Positions 34,697 to 44,576 of a DNA stretch of 46,268 nucleotides are shown in pieces. Under the pieces are notes generated by a model. That model was not told the DNA's origin and searched no databases. It was given only the letters and a program-made list of their open reading frames with translations. Both the position numbers and the translations under genes were made by a program. The DNA comes from Chitinophagaceae bacterium. GTDB taxonomy: Bacteria > Bacteroidota > Bacteroidia > Chitinophagales > REEL01. Positions within the stretch are counted from its first letter, which is position 1; each line of letters begins with the position of its first letter. The stretch is from positions 1 to 46,268 of the forward strand of contig REEL01000122.1 of assembly GCA_007695095.1 (NCBI GenBank), in the 5' to 3' direction.

Positions 34697-35419
34697 ATGC
34701 GTCTTTTAATCACCATATACTTTTTAACCCTTATTGTCTATATGGCAAAAAGTGAAAATCTTGCAGCTTTAAAAGTAGGTGTTCAAGCCGGTGGCGCTAT
34801 CCCAAATCAAAATATTGAAGGTAGTTATGCAATTCCCGGTCTTTCATTTCATGCCGGCATTGAGTTGTTTAAAAAGAAAACAGAGCGCATAGAATTTAAG
34901 TCAGGGCTTAATTTACATTACAGAAACCTTACTTATGGGCAGGAAGTAAAAAAAGACACCCTTATCTCTATTGAAATTCAGGGCCAACAGGGTAAAGTTC
35001 CAAGTTACTATTACGCGGAAGCAGAAGGCGAAATGCGCTTTTTAAGTCTTGAAATCCCTTTTAACTTTTATTATATAATCAAAGAGAAATTATTCCTTCA
35101 ATTTGGGGTTTGGGGTTATTACCATTTGTATAAGTACGACTCAGGAACAGTGCATATTCAGATTGGAGAAGGAGGTGTTTTAGATGATTTGGAAGAGTCT
35201 TTTGACAATGAAAATTATTTACGTCAGGCAGATTTTGGATTGAGTGGCGGTATAGGCTACCGGTTCAATCCCAAACTGAGTATGGAATTAGAAATACAAA
35301 GAGGCCTTTTTTCAGTATATAAAAGTGGATTTACCTTACCTACAGACGCTGAAAGCTCTTTTAATGCTTATAATACCTATGCCTTAATTTCTCTTCGCTA
35401 CAAGCTTTTTTCTTTTTAA
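34697..35419 (+). CDS. Outer-membrane beta-barrel protein (PorT-family-like)
   Basis: 240 aa. Signal peptide MRLLITIYFLTLIVYMAKS, then an 8- to 10-strand barrel: ALKVGVQAGGAIPNQNI, FHAGIELFKKKTERIEFKSG, EMRFLSLEIPFNFYYIIKE, LFLQFGVWGYYHLYKY, FGLSGGIGYRFNPKLSMELE and a C-terminal strand ending YALISLRYKLFSF, with a terminal Phe as barrels often have. A -7 box TATTTTTG lies at 34668-34675. PorT is a T9SS protein, but this general barrel family is large; I do not claim it is PorT. It converges on pyk with a 4-nt overlap. Confidence 0.8.
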   Translation: MRLLITIYFLTLIVYMAKSENLAALKVGVQAGGAIPNQNIEGSYAIPGLSFHAGIELFKKKTERIEFKSGLNLHYRNLTYGQEVKKDTLISIEIQGQQGKVPSYYYAEAEGEMRFLSLEIPFNFYYIIKEKLFLQFGVWGYYHLYKYDSGTVHIQIGEGGVLDDLEESFDNENYLRQADFGLSGGIGYRFNPKLSMELEIQRGLFSVYKSGFTLPTDAESSFNAYNTYALISLRYKLFSF

Positions 35420-36843
35420 TCTACCTTAGTTACTTTGAGCATATTGGTTCTGCCCTGTGCTTCTAAAGGCATACTGCCTGTATTTATAATTACATCGTCT
35501 TTTTTTACAAGACTTGCATTTTTTAGAATTTGTATTACATCACTAATAGTGCCATCTGTGCTGACAAACTTATCGTAATAAAAGGCCTGAACGCCCCAGC
35601 ATAAACTCAATATATTCAGTAGAGCTTCATTGTCTGTAAAAATAAAAATCTTAGCTTTTGGCCGATAACTGGAAAGCATAAAAGCCGTATATCCTGAGCG
35701 GGTGTGTCCAATAATTGCTTTCCCTCCCAAACTTTCTGAAATCATACAGGCATTAAAGCAAACCGCATCAGATAAGAAAGTGGGGGAATTTTCATCCGCA
35801 GTTAGTTGCTTATTATAAATAGCCGGCTCCAATTCTACCTGCTTCATGATACTGACCATCGTTCTAATAACCTTTACAGGGTATTTGCCGACAGAGGTTT
35901 CCCCACTTAGCATCAGAGCATCTGCGCCATCAATTATTGCATTAGCGACATCGCTTACCTCTGCCCGGGTAGGCATTGGATTATTAATCATGGAATCCAT
36001 TATTTGAGTTGCAATGATAACCGGTTTGTTTTTTTGAATACATTTTTTAACAATATCCTTCTGTATCATGGGCATTCTGTCAATTGGCACCTCTACTCCC
36101 AAATCTCCGCGAGCAACCATTATACCATCTGCAGCATCAATGATTTCATCTATATTTTTTATTGCTTCCGGCTTTTCAATTTTGGCAATCACTTTAACGG
36201 CATTAGGGTTATCAGCTTTTTGTTTAACCTCCTGTACGTCAGAAGCTTTTCTAACAAATGAAAGAGCAATCCAGTTTGCTTTATGCTTCAGCGCAAAATC
36301 AAGGTCCACTAAGTCTTTGGGGGTTAAAGAAGGAACAGAAATAGTCGTTTCCGGCATATTCACTCCTTTATTAGCCGTTATAACTCCACCATAAATAACT
36401 TTTGCTAAAACCAAATCTACTCTATTAGTTTCTGTCACTTCAATGATGATTTTTCCATCGTCAATAAGTAGTCGCTCGCCCGGTTTTACATCTTTAGCCA
36501 AGTTTTCATAACTTACATAAATACGGTCTTCAGTGGAAATCTGTTTTTTTGAAACGACTTCAATAATTTTGTTTTCTTCCAGATAAACAGCATCGTTTTC
36601 AACTTCACCAATTCTGATTTTCGGTCCTTGTAAATCAGCCAAAATGCCTACATTCAACTTATAGGCTCTGTTTATTTTCCGAACATTGTTAATGGTCTCA
36701 AGATGTTCTTCATGTTTGCCATGTGAAAAGTTTAACCGAAATACATTTACGCCTTCCTTAATAAGCTCCAGCAAAACTTCATAGTCGGAGCAAGCTGGTC
36801 CTACCGTTGCAATAATCTTCGTTTTATTATATGTCTTTATCAT
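35416..36843 (-). CDS. pyk: Pyruvate kinase
   Basis: A 475-aa glycolytic enzyme that makes pyruvate and ATP from phosphoenolpyruvate. Segments are KTKIIATVGPACSDYEVLLE, VFRLNFSHGKHEEHLETI, GILADLQGPKIRIGE, KVIAKIEKPEAIKNIDEI, GIMVARGDLGVEVPIDRMP (with catalytic Lys and metal-binding Glu/Asp) and KPVIIATQIMDSMINNPMPT. The C-terminal regulatory domain is present. Its ATG lies inside the 3' end of the IPExxxVDY gene (17-nt overlap), so the two are coupled. Confidence 0.98.
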   Translation of the reverse strand: MIKTYNKTKIIATVGPACSDYEVLLELIKEGVNVFRLNFSHGKHEEHLETINNVRKINRAYKLNVGILADLQGPKIRIGEVENDAVYLEENKIIEVVSKKQISTEDRIYVSYENLAKDVKPGERLLIDDGKIIIEVTETNRVDLVLAKVIYGGVITANKGVNMPETTISVPSLTPKDLVDLDFALKHKANWIALSFVRKASDVQEVKQKADNPNAVKVIAKIEKPEAIKNIDEIIDAADGIMVARGDLGVEVPIDRMPMIQKDIVKKCIQKNKPVIIATQIMDSMINNPMPTRAEVSDVANAIIDGADALMLSGETSVGKYPVKVIRTMVSIMKQVELEPAIYNKQLTADENSPTFLSDAVCFNACMISESLGGKAIIGHTRSGYTAFMLSSYRPKAKIFIFTDNEALLNILSLCWGVQAFYYDKFVSTDGTISDVIQILKNASLVKKDDVIINTGSMPLEAQGRTNMLKVTKVD

Positions 36844-37267
36844 TTGTTAATAAGTTTATTCCGGAAGTCAACTCTTCCGGATGGAATGATTTAACGAATT
36901 TTAGGTCATCTAATTTTTTTAACTTTTGAATTAATTCTTTAGAATAATCCGAAAACTGAACTCCGTCAATCTTCATAAGATAATCAAACTTCCGAAGTTC
37001 GGGTAAAAGATAGTCATTGCTATCAAAATTTTTCAGCAGATAAATATCACACCATTCATAGTCTTCCCTGTAATAAAAACATTCAAAGTAGCCTATTTTT
37101 TGAGTATGAGGGATGTCTATATGCCAGTCATTAGCTTTTTTAAAGTTAAAGTTTAACTTTTTATTCAGCAGCCATGCCAATTCATGACTAAAAAGTGAGG
37201 ATACGATACCAACTACTTCAAAGTCAAGAGTAATATCAAATTCCAGAATAATCTTTTTACTACTCAT
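36827..37267 (-). CDS. IPExxxVDY-family protein
   Basis: 146 aa. The signature (I/L)PEL.k(Y/F)DY is YLLPELRKFDYLMKIDG near residues 84-100. The rest, ILEFDITLDFEVVGIVSS, LFSHELAWLLNKKLNFNF and FECFYYREDYEWCDIYLL, is typical of this small family found only in Bacteroidota. The function is unknown; no signal peptide or catalytic motif. Its 3' end overlaps the start of pyk, an arrangement seen in many relatives. Confidence 0.88.
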   Translation of the reverse strand: MSSKKIILEFDITLDFEVVGIVSSLFSHELAWLLNKKLNFNFKKANDWHIDIPHTQKIGYFECFYYREDYEWCDIYLLKNFDSNDYLLPELRKFDYLMKIDGVQFSDYSKELIQKLKKLDDLKFVKSFHPEELTSGINLLTNDKDI

Positions 37268-37612
37268 AAAACTTAACTTTTTGCTAAAAGTTTAAAATTA
37301 TAATATACAAAAGCAATATTTATGTTATAAATTCAAAGATACAGTAGTTTCTTTAACTGATTGATTAATCCTGCTTTTATAAAAATAATTTAAAGTAAAA
37401 AACTTTAAAAAAAATCAAATTTATTTTTGTGTAAAGAGTTTGGAGTGTTAGATTGCAGAATACTATTTAGATTTTCAGTTTAAAAAGGATATTTGAAAAA
37501 AGTTAAGGTAAAAATTTCTGTTAAAAAAAGCTGAAAAGTTATTTTATACAAAAAATAAAGCATATATTTAATCGCAAAAAATTTGTTTAATTTTAAAAGG
37601 CTTTAGTAGAAA
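37268..37612. other. Long AT-rich intergenic region upstream of acpP
   Basis: No coding frame of note. A second exact -7 box, TATTTTTG (37422-37429), lies about 275 nt before the acpP ATG, and an imperfect hairpin TAAAGT-AAAAA-ACTTTA is at 37391-37407. This could be a long leader, an alternative promoter or a small RNA; nothing further can be said. Confidence 0.4.
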
Positions 37613-37646
37613 TTGATTTTATCTAAAAAAATTTTTCCGATATTTG
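37613..37646 (+). promoter_or_regulatory. Promoter of acpP
   Basis: TTG (37613-37615), 23 nt, GATATTTG (37639-37646), one mismatch to TAnnTTTG, followed by c. The predicted leader to ATG 37704 is about 50 nt. Confidence 0.55.
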
Positions 37647-37703
37647 CACAGAAAATTGCAAATCACGTATTTTGCAGAATATTTTTTAATTAAATTTAAT
37701 ATT

Positions 37704-37940
37704 ATGTCTGACATTTCAGCAAGAGTAAAAAAAATTATTGTGGACAAACTTGGTGTAGATGAAAACGAAGTTACTCCTGAGGCTAGCTTTACAAATGATT
37801 TAGGAGCCGATTCCCTGGATACAGTGGAATTAATCATGGAGTTTGAAAAAGAATTTAACATTTCTATTCCTGACGAACAAGCAGAGTCCATAACAACAGT
37901 TGGACAGGCAATTAAATATTTGGAAGAGAATTTAAAATAA
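37704..37940 (+). CDS. acpP: Acyl carrier protein
   Basis: 78 aa from ATG 37704, chosen because [20 protein letters not shown] is the family N-terminus; codons upstream lie in the promoter. The phosphopantetheine site is Ser37 in [15 protein letters not shown]. It carries growing acyl chains in fatty-acid and lipid A synthesis. It is 7 nt before fabF, the usual neighbour. Confidence 0.98.
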   Translation: MSDISARVKKIIVDKLGVDENEVTPEASFTNDLGADSLDTVELIMEFEKEFNISIPDEQAESITTVGQAIKYLEENLK

Positions 37941-37947
37941 TCTTTTC

Positions 37948-39207
37948 ATGGAACTGAAAAGAGCGGTTGTAACGGGAATTGGTGCTGTAACACCTTTGGG
38001 AAATAATGTTTCAGATTTTTGGAATGCTATTATTTCGGGTAAAAGTGGTGCAGCAAATATAAGTTTGTTTAATCCGGAAAAACACCGGACTAAATTCGCC
38101 TGCGAGGTAAAAGAGTTTGATGCGCAAAATTATCTGGATCGGAAAGAAGCCAGAAAAATGGATCGTTTTTCACATTTTGCTATTGCAGCAGCTTCACAGG
38201 CAATTGAAGAATCAGGAATTCACAATAACAAAGAAGTGAATCCTGACAGGGTAGGTGTTATTTGGGGTTCCGGAATTGGGGGTATTGGTACCTTTGATGA
38301 AGAAATCGCCAATTTCCACTTAAATGATAAAAACCCGCGCTTCAATCCTTTTTTCATTCCTAAAATGATTTTAGACATTGCACCCGGACATATTTCTATA
38401 CGTTACGGGTTCAGAGGTTTAAATTACTCTACAGTTTCTGCTTGTGCCTCTTCAACTCATGCACTCATAGATGCTCTAACTTATATTCGTCTGGGTAAAG
38501 CTGATGTTATTATTGCCGGAGGTTCTGAAGCCGCTGTCACTGAAGCCGGTGTCGGTGGCTTTAATGCTATGAAAGCCCTTTCAGAAAGAAATGATTCGCC
38601 GGAGTCCGCTTCCAGACCTTTCGATAAAGAAAGAGACGGCTTCGTTCTAGGGGAAGGTGGCGGCGCATTGATTATTGAAGAGTATGAACATGCCAAGCGC
38701 AGAGGTGCTACAATATATGCTGAACTTTCCGGAGGGGGAATGACCGCTGATGCTCATCATATTACAGCCCCTCATCCCGAAGGTCTTGGTGCTAAAAACG
38801 TAATGAAACTTACATTGGAAGATGCCGGTTTATCTCCGGAAAATGTACACTATATAAATGTTCACGGCACATCTACTCCACTTGGAGATATTGCAGAAAC
38901 ATTAGCCATTAAGGATGTTTTTGGTGAACAGGCTTTTAATCTGAATATAAGTTCAACAAAATCTATGACCGGCCATTTATTAGGTGCTGCCGGTGTTATA
39001 GAAGCAATAGTTTCAGTTTTATCTGTTAAAAACGATATAGTTCCTCCTACCATTAATCATTTTACAGATGACCCTGATATAGATTCTCGTTTGAATCTGA
39101 CCTTTAACAAGGCTCAAAAACGAACTGTAAATGCTGCCCTTAGCAATACATTTGGTTTTGGCGGTCACAATGCTTCTGTTATTTTTAAGAAAATTCAATC
39201 TGTTTGA
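37948..39207 (+). CDS. fabF: 3-oxoacyl-[acyl-carrier-protein] synthase II
   Basis: A 419-aa elongating ketosynthase of type II fatty-acid synthesis. The triad is Cys166 (STVSACASSTHALIDA), His306 (INVHGTSTPLGD) and His343 (STKSMTGHLLGAAG). GSGIGGIGTFDEEI and the C-terminal SNTFGFGGHNASVIF are normal. The tight order acpP-fabF-rnc is common. Its TGA overlaps the rnc TTG start. Confidence 0.98.
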   Translation: MELKRAVVTGIGAVTPLGNNVSDFWNAIISGKSGAANISLFNPEKHRTKFACEVKEFDAQNYLDRKEARKMDRFSHFAIAAASQAIEESGIHNNKEVNPDRVGVIWGSGIGGIGTFDEEIANFHLNDKNPRFNPFFIPKMILDIAPGHISIRYGFRGLNYSTVSACASSTHALIDALTYIRLGKADVIIAGGSEAAVTEAGVGGFNAMKALSERNDSPESASRPFDKERDGFVLGEGGGALIIEEYEHAKRRGATIYAELSGGGMTADAHHITAPHPEGLGAKNVMKLTLEDAGLSPENVHYINVHGTSTPLGDIAETLAIKDVFGEQAFNLNISSTKSMTGHLLGAAGVIEAIVSVLSVKNDIVPPTINHFTDDPDIDSRLNLTFNKAQKRTVNAALSNTFGFGGHNASVIFKKIQSV

Positions 39208-39920
39208 AACGTCTTTTAAGAAGGTGGTACAATATATCTTTATCGAAAGACAAAGTGTTTGTTAGCTCAATAAGGCACTTATTAGGGTTTATACCTGTGA
39301 ATGTAATTTTATTTAAAAAAGCTTTTCGTCATATTTCCAAAAGTCAAAAAGCAGAAGACAATAACGAACGCCTTGAATTGCTGGGGGATGCAATCTTAAG
39401 TGCCGTTACTATGCATACCTTATATCTCAAGTTTCCTTACAAAGAGGAAGGCTTTTTATCTGAAATGCGCTCTAAATTCGTATCCAGAGAGAGCCTGAAT
39501 AGTATCGGAGAAAAAATGAATCTTCAAAGTATGATTGAAACCAACCAAAAAAGTATTTTAAAACAGAGTAGAAATATTCTTGGTAACACTTTGGAGGCTG
39601 TTATTGGTGCTATTTATATTGACAGAGGATATTCTTTTGCTTACAGTTTTATTCAAAACCAGATTTTCCAGCCTTATATTGATTGGGATAATATGGATGA
39701 ATCTTTTCAAAACTACAAAAGTAAAGTTCTCGAGTTTGGTCAAAAAGAAGGCAATGAAGTTAATTTTAAAGTGATTAGTGAAACGACCAGAAGCAAGCGT
39801 AAGTTTTTTACGGTAGGTATTTTTATTAATGACAAACTGGAAGAAAAAGGCGAGGGTTTCAGTAAAAAACAGGCTGAACAACAAGCAGCTCGAAAAATTG
39901 CCGATAAATTCTCTATCTGA
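39204..39920 (+). CDS. rnc: Ribonuclease III
   Basis: 238 aa. The RNase III signature is NNERLELLGDAILSA (residues 53-67) with the catalytic acids; the second acidic site is GNTLEAVIGAIYIDRG. A dsRNA-binding domain is at the C-terminus (YKSKVLEFGQKEGNEVNFKV, GEGFSKKQAEQQAARKIAD). It processes rRNA and other duplex RNAs. The start is TTG 39204, overlapping the fabF stop; the first ATG in frame is far inside the domain. Translational coupling to fabF is likely. Confidence 0.95.
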   Translation: MKRLLRRWYNISLSKDKVFVSSIRHLLGFIPVNVILFKKAFRHISKSQKAEDNNERLELLGDAILSAVTMHTLYLKFPYKEEGFLSEMRSKFVSRESLNSIGEKMNLQSMIETNQKSILKQSRNILGNTLEAVIGAIYIDRGYSFAYSFIQNQIFQPYIDWDNMDESFQNYKSKVLEFGQKEGNEVNFKVISETTRSKRKFFTVGIFINDKLEEKGEGFSKKQAEQQAARKIADKFSI

Positions 39921-39986
39921 ATTTGAGATTTTTTTCATCTTGACTATAGCCTAAACTAAGCATCAATCTAAAAGTCTAATTGATAT

Positions 39987-42308
39987 TTACTCAATTTCTT
40001 TTCGCTTTTTACCTTCCAGTGAAAGTAGCAAAGCGGGCAGTAAGATTAAGTTACTAAACAAAGCACCCATCAGGGTTAAAGAAGTTAAAACGCCTAAAAA
40101 CCAGGTTCCCTCAAAATCAGAAATTGTAAAGGTTATAAAGCCAAAGAATAATATCAATGAGGTGTAAATCATGCTAATTCCTGTCTCATGAATAGTGTGT
40201 GAAACTGTTTTTGGAACATTCCAGGAATGTCTTTTAAACTCCTGCTTATACTTGGCCAGAAAGTGTATGGTGAAATCAACTGAAATACCAAAAGCAACAC
40301 TAAAAATAATAACTGTTGAGGGTTTTACAGGAACATTAAAATATCCCATTATTCCGGCAGTGACCATTAATGGAATAATATTCGGAATGAGGGAAATAAA
40401 CAACATCTTTGCTGACCGAAATAAATAAGTCATGATTAGAGCAATTAAAATAAATGCAATAAGCAAGCTGTTTAATAAACCCGTAATCAAATAGTTAAAC
40501 CCTGCAAAAGCCACCACAATTGTACCTGTCAGGGTAACGTCATAATCTTCAGGTGGCAGATATAAATCAATAATCCCCTGCATACTATCCATGATACCGG
40601 GCAAAACATGAGAACCTACATCCCTCATGCGATAACTAATACGCAACTTTTGGTTTGTTGTATCTACAAAATTTTGCAAAAGGCTTTCTTCAGCTTCTGA
40701 ATTCCTTAAATAATTTAAAATAAAGGTTATCTCCGGCTGAATCACATTATCTCTCGGCAAACGGTAATGGTTTGGATTTCCATTAAAATATGCCTGTGTG
40801 GCAAACTTTAAGCCATTGACTACAGAAATTGGCTTAGATAAAACGTCTATATGAGCAAGACTGTCTTGTAAACTCTCTACTTTCCTCAATGTACTTAATT
40901 GTGATGCTGCACCTTTTTTCCGGGTATCGATAATAATTTCAAATGGCATTACTCCATTAAACTTATCATCTACAAACTTTAAATCTTTATACACATCCGT
41001 ATGTTCCGGAACATCATCCAAAATATAGCCTTTGGGCTTTAGCTGCGCCATGCCATAGAGTGAACCCCCAACAATTACAATAGAAACTATATAAATAATG
41101 GGCCTGTTTGTGCTGGTTATAGTATCTAAAAAGCTTAAAGTTGATTTTGTCCATTTATCATCTAAATGATATGTTTGTTTTTCTTTAGGTTTTGGCAAGT
41201 AACTGAAAATAACAGGAATGCTTATCAACGAAATGAAAAAAGTTGCAGAAATCATTAAGCCTGCAACGATTCCAAATTCTTTTAAAATGCCGCTCTGAGT
41301 AAAGGCAAACACACCGAAACCAATAGCCGTTGTCAGGTTGGCGAAAAATGTTATGTATCCTATTTTTTCTATAACTCTTGTCAACGCCCGAATCTTATGT
41401 CCGTGTTTTGTAAGCTCTAAATGATATTTATTTAAAATGTAAACACAATTCGGTATTCCTATAATTAAAATCAAATTTGGCACCAAACCGGTAAGAATTG
41501 TCAGCTCATAATTTAATAACACCAAACAACCGATTGACCAAATTACACCTATAGAAATAACCAACATTGGAAAGATTACGGGGTAAAATGATCGGAAAAG
41601 AAATGTAAGTACTATCAGAACAAATAAGCTGGCAAAGAAAAGCAGCGTTCTTAGTTCTTCAGAAATAGAGGCCATTTTATAGGCCCGAATAAAGGTAAAT
41701 CCGGTAGAGTGAATTTTTTCACTTGTTTGTTCTTCAAACTGAGCAGTAAACTTTTTAATTTCTTCAACATTTTCCAAGCTCAAGTCTGAAACCATTGTCT
41801 CTTCATCAAAAAAGACTATCATTAATATGGAATTCTCTTCCCTATTAATCAAAAAGCCATCGTAAAAAAGCAGTTTATCTATCTTTTCTTTAAAATCATT
41901 AAGCTCGCTATCTGTTTGCAGAGGCTTTTGCATAATTTCTTCAATTACAAAAGCTCTTTTTTCATTATCCCTCTTGATATCAAAAGCATGGGTGTAAGAA
42001 AGAATGTTTTCGACTCCTTCGAGTGCTTTAATCTTCTCTCCCATTTCAAACCAGGAGTTCACAAAGTCTTTTTCAAAAAGACGGGAACTTTGTGAAGCTA
42101 AGACAACAGCACTTCCATCTTCACCAAATTCCTCTAAAAAATTTTGATAATCAATATACTTGGGGTCCGAAGGAGGTATTAAGCTTGCAAAACCATACTT
42201 AAACTCAATTTTTGTGGCTTGATAGGCCATAAATACAGTGCTGACTGCTAAAAAAATCAACAGGGCTAATCTATACTTGATAATAAAGATGGAAAGTTTT
42301 TGCCACAT
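39987..42308 (-). CDS. RND/MMPL-family transporter
   Basis: A 773-aa polytopic protein of the RND superfamily (MMPL or 'hydrophobe/amphiphile' type). It starts with a TM helix (YRLALLIFLAVSTVFMAYQA), a first periplasmic domain, then five or six helices (LLFFASLFVLIVLTFLFRSF, VISIGVIWSIGCLVLLNY, NLILIIGIPNCVYILNKYHL), a second periplasmic domain and a matching second helix block (LITGLLNSLLIAFILIALIM, FSVAFGISVDFTIHFLAKYK). The two-fold repeat is intact, so it should be functional. Substrates are unknown; the related bacterial exporters move lipids or hopanoids. No membrane-fusion or outer-membrane partner gene is adjacent. Confidence 0.85.
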   Translation of the reverse strand: MWQKLSIFIIKYRLALLIFLAVSTVFMAYQATKIEFKYGFASLIPPSDPKYIDYQNFLEEFGEDGSAVVLASQSSRLFEKDFVNSWFEMGEKIKALEGVENILSYTHAFDIKRDNEKRAFVIEEIMQKPLQTDSELNDFKEKIDKLLFYDGFLINREENSILMIVFFDEETMVSDLSLENVEEIKKFTAQFEEQTSEKIHSTGFTFIRAYKMASISEELRTLLFFASLFVLIVLTFLFRSFYPVIFPMLVISIGVIWSIGCLVLLNYELTILTGLVPNLILIIGIPNCVYILNKYHLELTKHGHKIRALTRVIEKIGYITFFANLTTAIGFGVFAFTQSGILKEFGIVAGLMISATFFISLISIPVIFSYLPKPKEKQTYHLDDKWTKSTLSFLDTITSTNRPIIYIVSIVIVGGSLYGMAQLKPKGYILDDVPEHTDVYKDLKFVDDKFNGVMPFEIIIDTRKKGAASQLSTLRKVESLQDSLAHIDVLSKPISVVNGLKFATQAYFNGNPNHYRLPRDNVIQPEITFILNYLRNSEAEESLLQNFVDTTNQKLRISYRMRDVGSHVLPGIMDSMQGIIDLYLPPEDYDVTLTGTIVVAFAGFNYLITGLLNSLLIAFILIALIMTYLFRSAKMLFISLIPNIIPLMVTAGIMGYFNVPVKPSTVIIFSVAFGISVDFTIHFLAKYKQEFKRHSWNVPKTVSHTIHETGISMIYTSLILFFGFITFTISDFEGTWFLGVLTSLTLMGALFSNLILLPALLLSLEGKKRKEIE

Positions 42309-42515
42309 TCTTCTGTATACTGCTTTTCAGGTCAACTGCACAAAGTTAATAATAATATTCACTGAATTGTCTTTAATACCACAGAGAGTTCTACAATCAT
42401 TAAAATTTCAGATTTTACTTCTATAAAAAATAAAGTTACTGTTTAGCTTTTAAATTGTTATAGACAAAAGCAGATTGATTTTTAATACGACTTTAGTCTA
42501 GATTAGCGGAATGCT

Positions 42516-43352
42516 TTATCTACAAAAACGTTCAAATGCTTCTTCTGCTAAACTTTTATCCAGATTTTTAGCTCTTTCTAAATCGAGACATCCTTCCTCT
42601 TGCTTTTTCATACCAATTCTTAGCAAACCTCTGTTAAACAGAGCAGATGATAAGTCAGAGTTATGATAAATTGCCCGGTCAAAAGCCTGTAATGCTTGTT
42701 CATTATTCCCAAGAGCCATGTAGGACATCCCCAAATTATGGTGACCGGAAGCATGGCTTTCTATTGTGCTGACAACATACTCAAAATAAGTCGCGGCCTC
42801 CTGATATTTTCCCAGTTCATACAATGCAAGCCCGTGAGTCAGCATTACACTCAGATTTTCAGGAAAATTAAAGGACAAGATCTCTAAATCTTCTAAAGCG
42901 AGTTCAGGCTTTTCAAGCTCTATCCAAACTTTTGCTCTGTTCAAGCGGGAAATAGCACTGTCAGGGTATTCGGACACCGCTTTATCACAAAACCGAACAG
43001 CTTCATTTTTTTCGCCGGAAAGGGCTAAAGAAAGACAAATGCCACTCATGGCCGGTAAAAAAATCGGATCTTTTTTTAATGCCTCTTCAAAATACCAAAC
43101 AGCATCACTGAATTTGTTTAAAGCATGCTTGCTTTTACCCATGGCTGTCAGTATTTTCACACTATCTCCTTTATGCCTTAATGCTGTTTCAAAAAACTGT
43201 AAAGCTGCGGTATAATCACTTGTTTCTTTCGCTTTCATTCCTGATTTATACCACATATCACCGTCTTTAGGTAATTGTCCGTTTACATCAAATGCACTAA
43301 GGTGTAAAAAAATAAAAATCACTAAAAAACTCTTGTATCTAAAACTATTCAT
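42516..43352 (-). CDS. Secreted TPR protein
   Basis: 278 aa. Signal peptide MNSFRYKSFLVIFIFLHLSA (cleaved near FDVNGQ), then about six TPR units: MWYKSGMKAKETSDYTAALQ, AMGKSKHALNKFSDAVWYFE, HNLGMSYMALGNNEQALQAF and FNRGLLRIGMKKQEEGCLDL. It should be a periplasmic scaffold. Its start overlaps the end of the upstream permease gene by 8 nt, so the two are coupled and may act together, but no function is known. Confidence 0.85.
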   Translation of the reverse strand: MNSFRYKSFLVIFIFLHLSAFDVNGQLPKDGDMWYKSGMKAKETSDYTAALQFFETALRHKGDSVKILTAMGKSKHALNKFSDAVWYFEEALKKDPIFLPAMSGICLSLALSGEKNEAVRFCDKAVSEYPDSAISRLNRAKVWIELEKPELALEDLEILSFNFPENLSVMLTHGLALYELGKYQEAATYFEYVVSTIESHASGHHNLGMSYMALGNNEQALQAFDRAIYHNSDLSSALFNRGLLRIGMKKQEEGCLDLERAKNLDKSLAEEAFERFCR

Positions 43353-44562
43353 ATCGTAATGCGTCTATAGGGTCTAAACGGGAAGCCTTTATGGCCGGAT
43401 ATAAACCGGCTGTTAATCCAATAATAAAGCAAAAAATAAATCCGCCGACAATCCAGTTCCAGGGTAAAATAAAACTACCACTCAACAAAATTGACACTCC
43501 GTTACCGGCTAAAATGCCCAGCAATATTCCCAAAGCACCGCCAATTTGACAAATTACTATTGCTTCCGTTAAAAATTGCATTTTAATCATGTATGAGCTT
43601 GCGCCAATTGCCTTGCTGATACCAATTTCCCTAGTTCTTTCATTTACAGATACCAGCATTATATTCATTAGACCAATTCCGGCGCCAATTAGGGTTATTA
43701 CTCCAATCAAAGTTGCAGCCATCGTAACATACTGAATTTCACTAATCACTGTTGCTGTAAGTCTTTGGCTGGTAACCACATCAAAATCATTTTCAAAGCC
43801 GGGAGGGACTTTTCTGACGACCCGCATCAAGCCGGTGGCCTCCTCAACTTCAGCTTCTAAATCTTCCGCATTGTCTACCCATACGTTAATTATGGTATTC
43901 CCGGAACTGCTAAAAGTTCTTCGGGCATTGTTCAATGGTATTAACACCTGATTCCCCGAAGAACCAAAGCTGGAACCTCTGTCCTCCAATACACCTGACA
44001 CCCTGTATCTGATACTCCCAATTCTGATGTTTTGGTTCACCACACTATCTGTCCCGGGAAATAAGGTAGATGCCATTTCAGCGCTTAATATTATAACATT
44101 TGCTGCTGTTTCTGTTTCCTGTTGTGAGAAGTTCCTTCCGGATTCAAGGTTTTGAGCCATTACACGTAAATAATTTTCATCAACACCCATTACGGTGACA
44201 TTCGGATTGCTTTCTCTGTAAGGGCTGCTTAAAGTAGCTACCATTGAAGCTCTTTGTGTTAATGCAACATTTGACGGATCATGCCACCTTTGTTGAAACA
44301 TTTGCGCTTCACGATAGGAAATAATGGGGTATGTTCTGCTTTGCTGCCCTCTGGCACCAATTCCCGCATTACGAACTGTAAATGTATTTGCGCCCAGGGA
44401 GCTGAAACTCTGGTTTATAGATGCTTTTATACTATCTATAGCTGTCAGAATACCTACTAAAGCCATGATTCCAAAGGCTATTATCAAAAAAGTCAGTATA
44501 GTTCTGAGTTTATTCCCAAAAATTGAGCGAAAAGCCAGTTTGATATTTTCTATTACAAGCAT
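43345..44562 (-). CDS. MacB-type ABC transporter permease
   Basis: 405 aa. N-terminal cytoplasmic helix and TM (IENIKLAFRSIFGNKLRTIL, TFLIIAFGIMALVGILTAID), a MacB-like periplasmic core domain (residues about 45-270: NTFTVRNAGIGARG, TVMGVDENYLRVMAQNL), then three TM helices of the FtsX domain with the conserved coupling segment SVNERTREIGISKAIGASSY. It ends SRLDPIDALRYE, as such permeases do. The cognate ATPase is not next to it. It lies between an Rrf2 regulator (15 nt) and the TPR gene (8-nt overlap). Probable role: mechanotransmission or export of lipoproteins or small molecules. Confidence 0.9.
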   Translation of the reverse strand: MLVIENIKLAFRSIFGNKLRTILTFLIIAFGIMALVGILTAIDSIKASINQSFSSLGANTFTVRNAGIGARGQQSRTYPIISYREAQMFQQRWHDPSNVALTQRASMVATLSSPYRESNPNVTVMGVDENYLRVMAQNLESGRNFSQQETETAANVIILSAEMASTLFPGTDSVVNQNIRIGSIRYRVSGVLEDRGSSFGSSGNQVLIPLNNARRTFSSSGNTIINVWVDNAEDLEAEVEEATGLMRVVRKVPPGFENDFDVVTSQRLTATVISEIQYVTMAATLIGVITLIGAGIGLMNIMLVSVNERTREIGISKAIGASSYMIKMQFLTEAIVICQIGGALGILLGILAGNGVSILLSGSFILPWNWIVGGFIFCFIIGLTAGLYPAIKASRLDPIDALRYE

Positions 44563-44576
44563 CTTTATATGGCTTT

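Noticed and set aside
39558-39938. 126-codon frame antisense to rnc
   Set aside because: Covers the conserved dsRNA-binding domain in antisense; no family match.
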